A stretch of DNA of 11,448 nt from Candidatus Igneacidithiobacillus taiwanensis (GTDB taxonomy: Bacteria > Pseudomonadota > Gammaproteobacteria > Acidithiobacillales > Acidithiobacillaceae): positions 3,724-15,171 of the forward strand of contig DDOU01000022.1 in assembly GCA_002341825.1 (NCBI GenBank), read 5' to 3'. Each line of letters begins with the position of its first letter. Positions within the stretch are counted from its first letter, which is position 1. Under the pieces are notes generated by a model that did not search any database, was not told the DNA's origin, and worked only from the letters and a program-made list of their open reading frames with translations. Below are positions 5,885 to 11,448 of this stretch, piece by piece. A program made the position numbers and the translations under genes.

Positions 5885-7198
5885 TCAGCTACCCAACAGA
5901 TGATTGATCGATTCGAGGTCGGCCAGGTCCAACTGACCGGCAGCCGCTTTGAGCGCGATTCGGGCGGTAATTTGCCGGTAGTAAGCGACGTTGTACTGCT
6001 GCTCGGCACGGGCATAATCGGTGGCGGTTTGTAACAGGTCGATGATCGAGCGGGTGCCCACTTCGTAGCCCTTGCGAGTACCCTCGAGGGAAATCTTGGC
6101 CGATTGCACCGCCTCTTTTGCCGCTTTGAGCTGGGCAACGCTATTTTTGAGATCGAGAAAGGCGCTCTCGACGCGTAGCTGGGCGGCGTCGCGCACGCTG
6201 CCTAGATGATCGGCACTTGCCATGCTTTGGGCCTCTGCTTTCTGCACCTGGCTGGAAATCTGTCCACCTTCAAAAATCGGCATGGACAGATTCAGGCTCA
6301 CACCGGCCTGATTTTCGGTAAAGCCGGGGAAGGGATTGCCATGGACGTGTTGGGCGATACCTTGCAAATCCAGCTTGGGCCAGCGGGCGCGGCGTTGCAC
6401 CTCGACCTCGTCTTGGGCGGTTTGCGTCTCTGCCTCGGCTTGCAGAATCTGCGGCTGTGATTTGAGGGTTGCCGCCACCCAGGCCTGCATATCGTCGGGC
6501 TGTGGACCGAGGGCCTGATAGTTCCGCAGTGGTGCCAGCTGTCCAACGGGCTGATGGGTGAGGCGCTCCAGTTCCTTGCGCGCGATGGCGGTGGCATTTT
6601 GGGCCTGGATTTCATCGGCCTTGGCAGAATCCAAGCGCGCCCGTGCCTCGCGCACGGAGATGATATCGCCGGTACCGATACGTAGCATCGCTTCGGTTTG
6701 CTCGTAGATGCTCTGCAGCAGCTTGGTTTGCTTGGCCGCCACTGCTTCCTGTGCCTGGGCCTCGAGCACCGCAAAATAGGCCTTCGCTACGCGCAAGGCG
6801 AGATCCTGCTCGGCATAAGCAAGGCCCGCCGAGGCTGCCTGAATGCTGCTGCCGGCTTCTTTGAGGGCGGCGAGGGCGGGGCCATTGAAGATGGCTTGAC
6901 TGAGGGTGACGCTGTAGCTGTTGGACAAATACGCTTTGCTGAGGTCGAGGCCGGCAAAGCCGGAGAATTTGCCGGTATTGAAACCGACGCTGGCGCCGAG
7001 GCCAAGATGCGGCAGGTAGGCAGAGCGCGCAAGGGGCTTATCCTGCTCGGCGGCCTGCAATTTGGCGCGTGCTTCGGCAAGACTGGGATCGGTGCGCAGG
7101 GCTGCTTGATATGCGCTAAGCAGATCTTCGCCAAAAACGGCTGGGCTGAGCAGCAGCGCAGCAAGGGCAGGCAAGAGGGTGCGACGTAAGGCAGACAT
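5885..7198 (-). CDS. TolC-family outer-membrane efflux channel
   Basis: A 437-residue protein from the ATG at 7198, typical for TolC/OMF channels. Residues 1-23 are a signal peptide (basic start MSALRR, hydrophobic LLPALAALLLSPAVFG). The mature part begins DLLSAYQAALRTDPSLAEARA, the hallmark TolC N-terminus, and has the two-repeat architecture of long alanine/glutamine-rich coiled helices. In the second repeat NLSMPIFEGGQISSQVQKA and RKGYEVGTRSIIDLLQTATDYARAEQQYN are classic TolC motifs. It would form the outer-membrane duct of a tripartite efflux pump or type I secretion system. No membrane-fusion protein or inner-membrane pump lies in the window, so the partner is unknown. A TTG at 7204 is closer to the GGAG site (4 bases) than the ATG (10 bases), so the start is slightly uncertain. 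Control by a TetR-type repressor is likely (operator at 7234-7251). Confidence 0.93.
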   Translation of the reverse strand: MSALRRTLLPALAALLLSPAVFGEDLLSAYQAALRTDPSLAEARAKLQAAEQDKPLARSAYLPHLGLGASVGFNTGKFSGFAGLDLSKAYLSNSYSVTLSQAIFNGPALAALKEAGSSIQAASAGLAYAEQDLALRVAKAYFAVLEAQAQEAVAAKQTKLLQSIYEQTEAMLRIGTGDIISVREARARLDSAKADEIQAQNATAIARKELERLTHQPVGQLAPLRNYQALGPQPDDMQAWVAATLKSQPQILQAEAETQTAQDEVEVQRRARWPKLDLQGIAQHVHGNPFPGFTENQAGVSLNLSMPIFEGGQISSQVQKAEAQSMASADHLGSVRDAAQLRVESAFLDLKNSVAQLKAAKEAVQSAKISLEGTRKGYEVGTRSIIDLLQTATDYARAEQQYNVAYYRQITARIALKAAAGQLDLADLESINHLLGS

Positions 7199-7228
7199 GG
7201 GCAACGAGCTCCGTCGAAATCTGAACTT

Positions 7229-7257
7229 AGTGTACTGACCGGCCGGTCAGTTCGCAA
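7229..7257 (-). promoter_or_regulatory. tolC promoter with embedded TetR-type operator
   Basis: On the minus strand TTGCGA (7257-7252) and TACACT (7234-7229) form a -35/-10 pair with an ideal 17-bp spacer. The 18-bp perfect palindrome ACTGACCGGCCGGTCAGT (7234-7251) covers exactly that spacer and the first base of the -10. The TGACCGG/CCGGTCA half-sites are typical of TetR-family operators. A repressor bound here would block RNA polymerase. No tetR gene is present within the window. Confidence 0.8.
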
Positions 7258-7355
7258 GGACGCGTAGACGATTAGGGAGTCTATGGTGGGTAAAGTAATG
7301 CTGCCCAGAGCGCGAGTTTGTAGAAGCGGGTTGTTTGTAGTGGGAGCGGTCGTTA

Positions 7356-7390
7356 TTGTAATCGAAACGAGCATTGGCATAGTATGCCAA
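7356..7390 (+). promoter_or_regulatory. Toxin-antitoxin promoter and autoregulatory palindrome
   Basis: TTGTAA (7356-7361) and TAGTAT (7380-7385) form a promoter with an 18-bp spacer. The -10 lies inside a perfect odd-centred palindrome, TTGGCATA (7374-7381), G, TATGCCAA (7383-7390), 22 bp before the antitoxin ATG. Ribbon-helix-helix antitoxins usually bind such sites with their toxin to repress their own operon. The preceding 7258-7355 has a loose direct repeat (TTTGTAG at 7317 and 7334) and nothing else recognised. Confidence 0.65.
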
Positions 7391-7412
7391 CGTATCTTGG
7401 AGGAGGGTCGCC

Positions 7413-7694
7413 ATGCCGACACGCAATGTTGTTCTCACGGAGCATCAAGCTGCATTGGTAGAGCACTTGGTTGTCAGCGGCCGCTACCAAAACGCCAGCG
7501 AAGTTTTGCGCGAAGGTTTGCGTCTTGTCGAACAACGCGAGGCTGAGGATGCTAGCCGTCTAGAGGCGCTGCGCGCTGCCGCCAAGGTAGGTATCGCTGA
7601 TATCGAGGCGGGTCGCTACAAGAGCTTCGATACTCGGGAATCCCTGCGTGCGCACCTCAAAACCGTGGTAGCGCAAACGCTAGCTAAGGCATGA
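7413..7694 (+). CDS. parD: ParD/CC2985-type ribbon-helix-helix antitoxin
   Basis: A 93-residue protein. Residues 1-40 fit the ParD ribbon-helix-helix DNA-binding domain: beta strand RNVVLTEHQ, then helices around LVEHLVVSGRYQNASEVLREGLRLVEQRE, where the 'sGRYqNaSEvlReGLRll' block is diagnostic of the CC2985 subfamily. The charged C-terminal half (AKVGIADIEAGRYKSFDTRESL) is the toxin-wrapping tail. It should neutralise the downstream ParE-like toxin and repress the operon. The ATG follows a strong GGAGGAGGG site. The stop overlaps the toxin start (ATGA), indicating translational coupling. The symbol is by family, not by orthology. Confidence 0.92.
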   Translation: MPTRNVVLTEHQAALVEHLVVSGRYQNASEVLREGLRLVEQREAEDASRLEALRAAAKVGIADIEAGRYKSFDTRESLRAHLKTVVAQTLAKA

Positions 7695-8041
7695 GCAAAC
7701 CGTTGTGCGTTCGTCTCACTGCCAGTGCCGAGGCCGACCTGCTCGATATTACAGTCTGGACGGTGGAGCACTTCGGTTTTTCGCAGGCTGAGTGCTATAT
7801 CGACACCTTGACAGACGCCATTGCGGCCCTGCACGAGGGGCCTGACATCCCAGGAGCCAGAGCAAGAGACGAAATTGCCCCTGGCATCCGCACCCTGCAC
7901 GTAGCGCGGCAAGGCCGCAAAGGCCGTCACTTTATACTGTTCCGAGTCGCGCACGGGCGGATGATTGAGGTGCTCCGCCTGCTGCACGACAGCATGGATT
8001 TGTCGAGACATTGGCCGAATGAAAACGCTGCAGTCGAATAA
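7691..8041 (+). CDS. parE: ParE/RelE-superfamily toxin
   Basis: A 116-residue protein, slightly longer than the usual 95-105. The N-terminus RLTASAEADLLDITVWTVEHFG is the characteristic first helix pair of ParE toxins ('l...A..Dl..I..y...fG'). The C-terminal strands are RTLHVARQGRKGRHFILFRVAHGRMIEVLRLLHDSMDL, matching 'ly.v.g..i.ivrvlH.r.d'. ParE proteins poison DNA gyrase, whereas RelE relatives cut mRNA. ParE is favoured by the ParD partner and the DNA-gyrase-type C-terminus, but the target is inferred. The start overlaps the antitoxin stop by 4 bases. No clear terminator follows. Confidence 0.92.
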   Translation: MSKPLCVRLTASAEADLLDITVWTVEHFGFSQAECYIDTLTDAIAALHEGPDIPGARARDEIAPGIRTLHVARQGRKGRHFILFRVAHGRMIEVLRLLHDSMDLSRHWPNENAAVE

Positions 8042-8150
8042 GTCTGTGCGCAGCGAGGCTACCATTTGCCCTGCATCCATAATCTCCCGGATGTTCACGT
8101 CGCCCGTCGTGCAATTTCCCGTGTCGCTTTTCTGATCGCTCCTGCTACTC

Positions 8151-8206
8151 TCGACATTCCTATCTTGGTCTCGCGACAATGTAAGAAGCTGGGCGGTAGG
8201 ACCGCC
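8151..8206 (+). promoter_or_regulatory. Candidate pabB promoter and leader hairpin
   Basis: TCGACA (8151-8156) and GACAAT (8175-8180) are spaced 18 bp and could form a promoter. Downstream, GGCGGT (8192-8197) and ACCGCC (8201-8206) make a perfect 6-bp stem with a 3-nt loop, placed in the leader 30 bases before the pabB ATG. There is no T-run, so attenuation is not indicated. The 195-bp gap 8042-8236 holds no other recognisable feature. Confidence 0.35.
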
Positions 8207-8236
8207 GCGTTTGGCGAGATGATACAGGGCGAGGGG

Positions 8237-9610
8237 ATGCAGGCAGAGGAAATCGCATATCGGGAAGACAGCGCCCGGCTCTTTGCGCAGATTGCCGTGG
8301 AGGAGGGGGCGGCCTTTTTGGATAGTGGCATGGCGCCCGGACCGCGGCGGCAACGGGATGTATTGCTGCGCGAGCCCTACGCCTGGATTTGGGAAGATGC
8401 CGACGGTGTCTGGCGACAGGCGCGGGGCGCTCAGGCGCAACGGCAGGGCGAGTCACTGTTCGCAGTGCTCCGCGCGGAGATGCGCAAGACCCGTGCATCG
8501 ACCACTGTGGCGGGGGTCGATTTGCCCTTGCTCTGCGGCTTTCTGCGCTACGATGCGGGAGTGACGGCGGTGCTCGGTCGGAAGCCGGCCGGCAGCCAGC
8601 CCCAGGCCGTCTTTGCCGCCTATGATCAGGCACTGGTGCAGGATCATCGTCAGCAGTGCGCCTGGATCTTGGGGAGCTTGGCGGCACGGAAGAGTTGGCA
8701 GGAGCGCTTGACCGCGCCAGTGCCGCGCCCGGAATTCCAATTGTGCGCACCGGGTGTGCTGGCGCGTTGGCAGTACGCCGAGTATGCCGCCGCCTTTGCG
8801 CAAGTGCAGGAGTATCTGCATGCCGGCGACTGTTACCAGATCAACCTCGCGCAATCCTTCCACGCGCGCTGGCGGGGAGATCCTTGGCCCTTGTACCAGC
8901 GGCTGCGGGCGCGTAGCCGGGCGCCGTTTTCGGGGTATTTCCGCCATCCTTGGGGGGCCTTGCTGAGTGTGTCGCCGGAGCGTCTGCTGCGCTTGCACGG
9001 TGGGCAACTGGAGGCACGCCCAATTAAGGGCACCCGCGCGCGATCACTCGACCTGCAAGAAGACCGGCGGGTGGCCGAGGAGCTTTGCACCAGCCGCAAG
9101 GACCGCGCCGAGAATGTGATGATCGTCGATTTGCTGCGCAATGACCTGGGGCGGGTAGCGGAGGTGGGATCGGTGCAGGTGCCAGAGCTCTTTGCCTTGG
9201 AGTCCTACGACCAGGTCCATCACTTGGTGAGCAGTGTGCGGGCGCGCTTGGCGCCGGACTACGATGCCTGGGATGCCTTGGCAGCCGCCTTTCCCGGTGG
9301 CTCCATCACTGGGGCGCCAAAACGGCGGGCGATGGAAATCATTGCCGAGCTCGAGGCCGAGGCGCGGGGCATCTACTGCGGCAGTTTCGGCTATATGACG
9401 GCGGCGGGGGATATGGACTGGAATATCCTGATTCGCAGTATCGAGCTGCAACAGAATGGCAGCCTGCAATATTTTGGTGGCGGCGCCATCGTGATCGACT
9501 CCGACTGCGCCGCCGAGTATGCCGAGAGTTTGAGCAAGGTAGAAATGATTACCGAAACCCTGGCGGAGTTTTTGCCGCCGAGTGCCGCCTGCGCTACAGT
9601 GGCGCGCTGA
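8237..9610 (+). CDS. pabB: Aminodeoxychorismate synthase component I
   Basis: A 457-residue chorismate-using enzyme. PabB with the glutaminase PabA converts chorismate to 4-amino-4-deoxychorismate on the way to p-aminobenzoate and folate. The C-terminal chorismate-binding domain carries YQINLAQSF (200-208), PIKGTRA (262-268), DRAENVMIVDLLRNDLGRV (289-307), GGSITGAPKRRAMEIIAELE (354-373) and RGIYCGSFGYM (377-387). K264 of PIKGT is the catalytic lysine that separates PabB from TrpE, which has PIAGT. The N-terminal part includes LLCGFLRYDAG, the shared core of the TrpE/PabB N-domain. The start at 8237 is chosen because AGGG lies 7 bases upstream and the protein then begins like other PabBs. The in-frame 57 codons upstream (from 8066) are not family-like. 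No pabA or pabC is adjacent. Confidence 0.94.
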   Translation: MQAEEIAYREDSARLFAQIAVEEGAAFLDSGMAPGPRRQRDVLLREPYAWIWEDADGVWRQARGAQAQRQGESLFAVLRAEMRKTRASTTVAGVDLPLLCGFLRYDAGVTAVLGRKPAGSQPQAVFAAYDQALVQDHRQQCAWILGSLAARKSWQERLTAPVPRPEFQLCAPGVLARWQYAEYAAAFAQVQEYLHAGDCYQINLAQSFHARWRGDPWPLYQRLRARSRAPFSGYFRHPWGALLSVSPERLLRLHGGQLEARPIKGTRARSLDLQEDRRVAEELCTSRKDRAENVMIVDLLRNDLGRVAEVGSVQVPELFALESYDQVHHLVSSVRARLAPDYDAWDALAAAFPGGSITGAPKRRAMEIIAELEAEARGIYCGSFGYMTAAGDMDWNILIRSIELQQNGSLQYFGGGAIVIDSDCAAEYAESLSKVEMITETLAEFLPPSAACATVAR

Positions 9611-9628
9611 TTCGGGAGCCTTTCATCC

Positions 9629-10615
9629 ATGCCGGCAATACCAGAAAACTCGCCTGTAGCCGGGCACAAGCGCAAATTTTCCTGGAGCTTGTTCCTGCAA
9701 ATCGTCGTTACCCTTTCCATTTTTGCTTGGCTTTTTCACAAGACCGATTGGGCGGCACTGACCAATCGCTTTCTGCAAATCCAGATGTCCTGGTTTGTGC
9801 TGGCGGTTCTGGCTTATGCGCTCAACCTCGCAATTTCTACCTTGCGTTGGAATCTGATTTTGCGTGCGGCGGGTAAACACGCGCCCCAAATCTGGCTTTT
9901 GCGCTTGATTTGGGTTGGGGCCTACTTCAATCAGGTATTACCGGGTTCGGTTTCGGGCGATGTTTTGCGTGCCTGGTACACCCGCCCGCAGACGGGCTCC
10001 GCCACCCTGGCCTTGGCGGTGGTCTTTGCCGATCGCTTCATTGGCATGGGGGCGCTGGTGAGCATCGCTTTACTTGCTTATCTGATTGGCGGACGGGGTT
10101 TGCATTTGCTGCCAGGCATGGGTGAGACGGTGGCTTTGCTCAGCCTTGGCTATTTCAGCATTATCGTCTTGATTGTGACTCCGAGCCTCAATTTTTTGGA
10201 GCATCGAGTCGGTAAATGGGGCCGTAAACTGCACGATATCCGCGACGGCATGGGTATGCTCCTGCGGAATCCTCCGGCCCTGATCGGCACCTTTCTGCTT
10301 TCCGTTCTCGTGCAGTTCTGCTCCATCCTCATGTTTTGGAGTCTTGCACACGCCCTCGGCGAGCGGCCGGATGCCGTGGCGCTCTGGGTGGTGTGGCCGG
10401 TGGTGAGCCTCTTCTTGGCGCTACCGATTTCCCTGGCGGGCTGGGGGCTGCGCGAGGGGCTCCTGGTTTTTTACCTGGGGGCATTGGCAATGAGCCACGA
10501 TCAGGCCTTGGCTTTATCGCTGCTCTTGGGCGCAACGGTATTGCTGACCAGCCTGCCCGGGGCCGCGCTCTGGCTCGGCATATATCGTCATCCCCTCGCG
10601 CAACGCTCGCACTAA
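9629..10615 (+). CDS. UPF0104 / lysylphosphatidylglycerol-synthase-type transmembrane protein
   Basis: A 328-residue integral membrane protein with about 7-8 hydrophobic segments (around residues 20-37, 54-72, 91-104, 125-156, 166-185, 218-240, 250-270 and 276-318). Family motifs are the loop NQVLPGSVSGDVLRAWY (101-117), ADR (134-136) and LPISLAGWGLREG (265-277), which define the UPF0104/COG0392 group related to the flippase domain of MprF and to YbhN/AglD. It lacks the soluble LysPG-synthase catalytic domain, so it is not an MprF. Members are thought to move or protect lipids, but the substrate is unknown. It starts 18 bp after the pabB stop, with GGGAG upstream of the ATG, and is probably co-transcribed with pabB without an obvious functional link. 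Confidence 0.88.
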   Translation: MPAIPENSPVAGHKRKFSWSLFLQIVVTLSIFAWLFHKTDWAALTNRFLQIQMSWFVLAVLAYALNLAISTLRWNLILRAAGKHAPQIWLLRLIWVGAYFNQVLPGSVSGDVLRAWYTRPQTGSATLALAVVFADRFIGMGALVSIALLAYLIGGRGLHLLPGMGETVALLSLGYFSIIVLIVTPSLNFLEHRVGKWGRKLHDIRDGMGMLLRNPPALIGTFLLSVLVQFCSILMFWSLAHALGERPDAVALWVVWPVVSLFLALPISLAGWGLREGLLVFYLGALAMSHDQALALSLLLGATVLLTSLPGAALWLGIYRHPLAQRSH

Positions 10616-10638
10616 CAACTCTCTACGCAAAAACGAAC

Positions 10639-10644
10639 TACAAT
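10639..10644 (+). promoter_or_regulatory. Candidate -10 box for the hypothetical gene pair
   Basis: TACAAT matches the sigma70 -10 consensus at 5 of 6 positions and lies in an A-rich gap 48 bases before the GTG start at 10692. No convincing -35 is found at 16-18 bp, so this is a weak call. Confidence 0.35.
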
Positions 10645-10691
10645 CTAAAAGCGTGGTCCATACCCATGACGCAGAGGCGGAAGGAGACGCT

Positions 10692-11072
10692 GTGGAGAGC
10701 AGTTTCGATGAGAGTGCGGCCTGGATTCGGCGGTCGACTACCGATCTAAAGGCCTTCGTGGAAGCCCTGGCCGAGCGGTTGCAGCAGAGTATGCCCGGAT
10801 TGGTGGAGGTGGAGCGTCGCAAAGACGGTCTGTTCTCCCACCATCAACACCTTGCGCATTTGGTGTTGCATGCCGGGGACTTCGACTTTCACTTGCAGTT
10901 TGATGGCACCCATATCGAGACCCTGCGCGCCCGTACCGTGCGCGGCGTGGTGCTAAAACGTGACATCTTACCCCTGGGCGAGTGGCTGCAGGCCTTGCTG
11001 CAGGAAACTGCTGCCATTTCCTCGGAAATGCAGGCCGCCAGTCAAACCCTGCACGACTTTTTGCTGCAGTAG
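10692..11072 (+). CDS. Hypothetical protein, 126 aa
   Basis: The family is not recognised with confidence. The start is set at the GTG at 10692 because AAGGAG sits 5 bases upstream. A GTG at 10653 in frame would add 13 residues but has no ribosome-binding site. The protein is soluble, with no signal peptide or membrane segment. Residues about 12-35 are an amphipathic helix ([19 protein letters not shown]). Residues 40-80 alternate like beta strands ([15 protein letters not shown]), then comes [24 protein letters not shown] (about 80-103), the most motif-like part, and a C-terminal helix ([20 protein letters not shown]). Codon use and GC match the neighbours, and the following gene starts 11 bp later, so the two probably form a unit. 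Function is unknown. Confidence 0.8.
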   Translation: MESSFDESAAWIRRSTTDLKAFVEALAERLQQSMPGLVEVERRKDGLFSHHQHLAHLVLHAGDFDFHLQFDGTHIETLRARTVRGVVLKRDILPLGEWLQALLQETAAISSEMQAASQTLHDFLLQ

Positions 11073-11082
11073 CGAGGTGACT

Positions 11083-11448
11083 ATGTCTCTATGGGACAAG
11101 ATTCAGAAGGGCTTGCACGAAGTTGCGGGAGACTTGGAAAAGACCGTGGCCAATGTGGCCAGTCAGGTGGGTGCCGTAACCGTCGCCCCCAGCGCCGCGG
11201 CACAACAGCGCGCGGCGGAATGGCAGATGGCCTTGCAGCAGCGGCGTCTGCCCAATTTTGTGCAGGAGCGTCTGCGCGCCACGGCGGCAGGGCAGCGCCC
11301 TTGGATACAGACCGGGCCGGTAGCGGCTCTGCTCATGGAACGTACCCATGGTATCCATCCCCTCGGCGCGGTTGGTGGTAACTGCTGGTATCACTTTGGC
11401 TTTTCGTGGACGCAGGGACATTACGACGGCTGGCATGAGGCCATCGAC
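11083..11448 (+). CDS. Hypothetical protein, C-terminus cut off by window edge
   Basis: From the ATG at 11083, preceded by GAGGTG, an open frame of 122 codons runs to the window end without a stop. The N-terminus [30 protein letters not shown] looks like an amphipathic helix with no signal peptide. An alanine/glutamine-rich linker follows (about 31-52). The segment from residue 78, with [32 protein letters not shown] and GHYDGWHEA, is rich in glycine and aromatics and resembles a beta-sandwich or ligand pocket. No family is recognised. It follows the 126-residue hypothetical gene by 10 bases and likely shares its transcript. Confidence 0.75.
   Translation, partial: MSLWDKIQKGLHEVAGDLEKTVANVASQVGAVTVAPSAAAQQRAAEWQMALQQRRLPNFVQERLRATAAGQRPWIQTGPVAALLMERTHGIHPLGAVGGNCWYHFGFSWTQGHYDGWHEAID

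Noticed and set aside
8066..8236. 57-codon in-frame upstream extension of pabB
   Set aside because: It is not family-like and has poor Shine-Dalgarno support. Normal PabB sequence begins at 8237.
7616..8440. 274-codon minus-strand frame spanning the TA genes, the pabB leader and pabB
   Set aside because: It overlaps three plus-strand genes with strong family matches and shows no domain of its own.

Overview
The window looks like ordinary chromosome from a GC-rich, Gram-negative proteobacterium. Evidence for that is a TolC-family outer-membrane channel with a signal peptide, a cytochrome bd quinol oxidase of the short-Q-loop (CIO-like) type, and sigma70-like promoters. The gene content and protein style resemble acidophilic sulfur/iron oxidisers such as Acidithiobacillus, but that assignment is inference. 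No phage, transposon, CRISPR or rRNA sequence was seen. The only mobile-type element is a small toxin-antitoxin pair.

Left part (1-4897): an exported SRPBCC/START-like protein (minus strand, cut by the left edge) lies downstream of a class I pyridine nucleotide-disulfide oxidoreductase (minus strand). That flavoprotein is divergent from a cydA-cydB operon (plus strand) encoding a membrane quinol:O2 oxidase. The roughly 280-bp divergent region carries three near-identical 14-bp repeats, an AT-rich promoter zone and a leader hairpin. It is the most interesting regulatory DNA here. A hairpin sits between cydA and cydB, and a likely terminator follows cydB.

Centre (4896-7257): a complete tRNA-Ser(GCU) with its own promoter is followed by a strong hairpin terminator. 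That terminator also appears to serve a minus-strand DUF2249-hemerythrin protein converging on it. Upstream of the hemerythrin gene on the same strand is a TolC-like gene. Its promoter spacer is exactly filled by an 18-bp perfect palindrome of TetR-operator type.

Right part (7356-11448, plus strand): a ParD/ParE-type toxin-antitoxin operon has a 17-bp palindrome over its promoter. Next come pabB (aminodeoxychorismate synthase component I, folate pathway), a multi-pass UPF0104/LPG-synthase-TM-like membrane protein, a small conserved-looking hypothetical gene, and a second hypothetical gene running off the right edge.

No stretch over 300 bases lacks a gene. The window is mostly recognisable housekeeping and respiratory genes. 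I see no convincing new multi-gene system, but several regulatory sites and substitutions deserve a second look.
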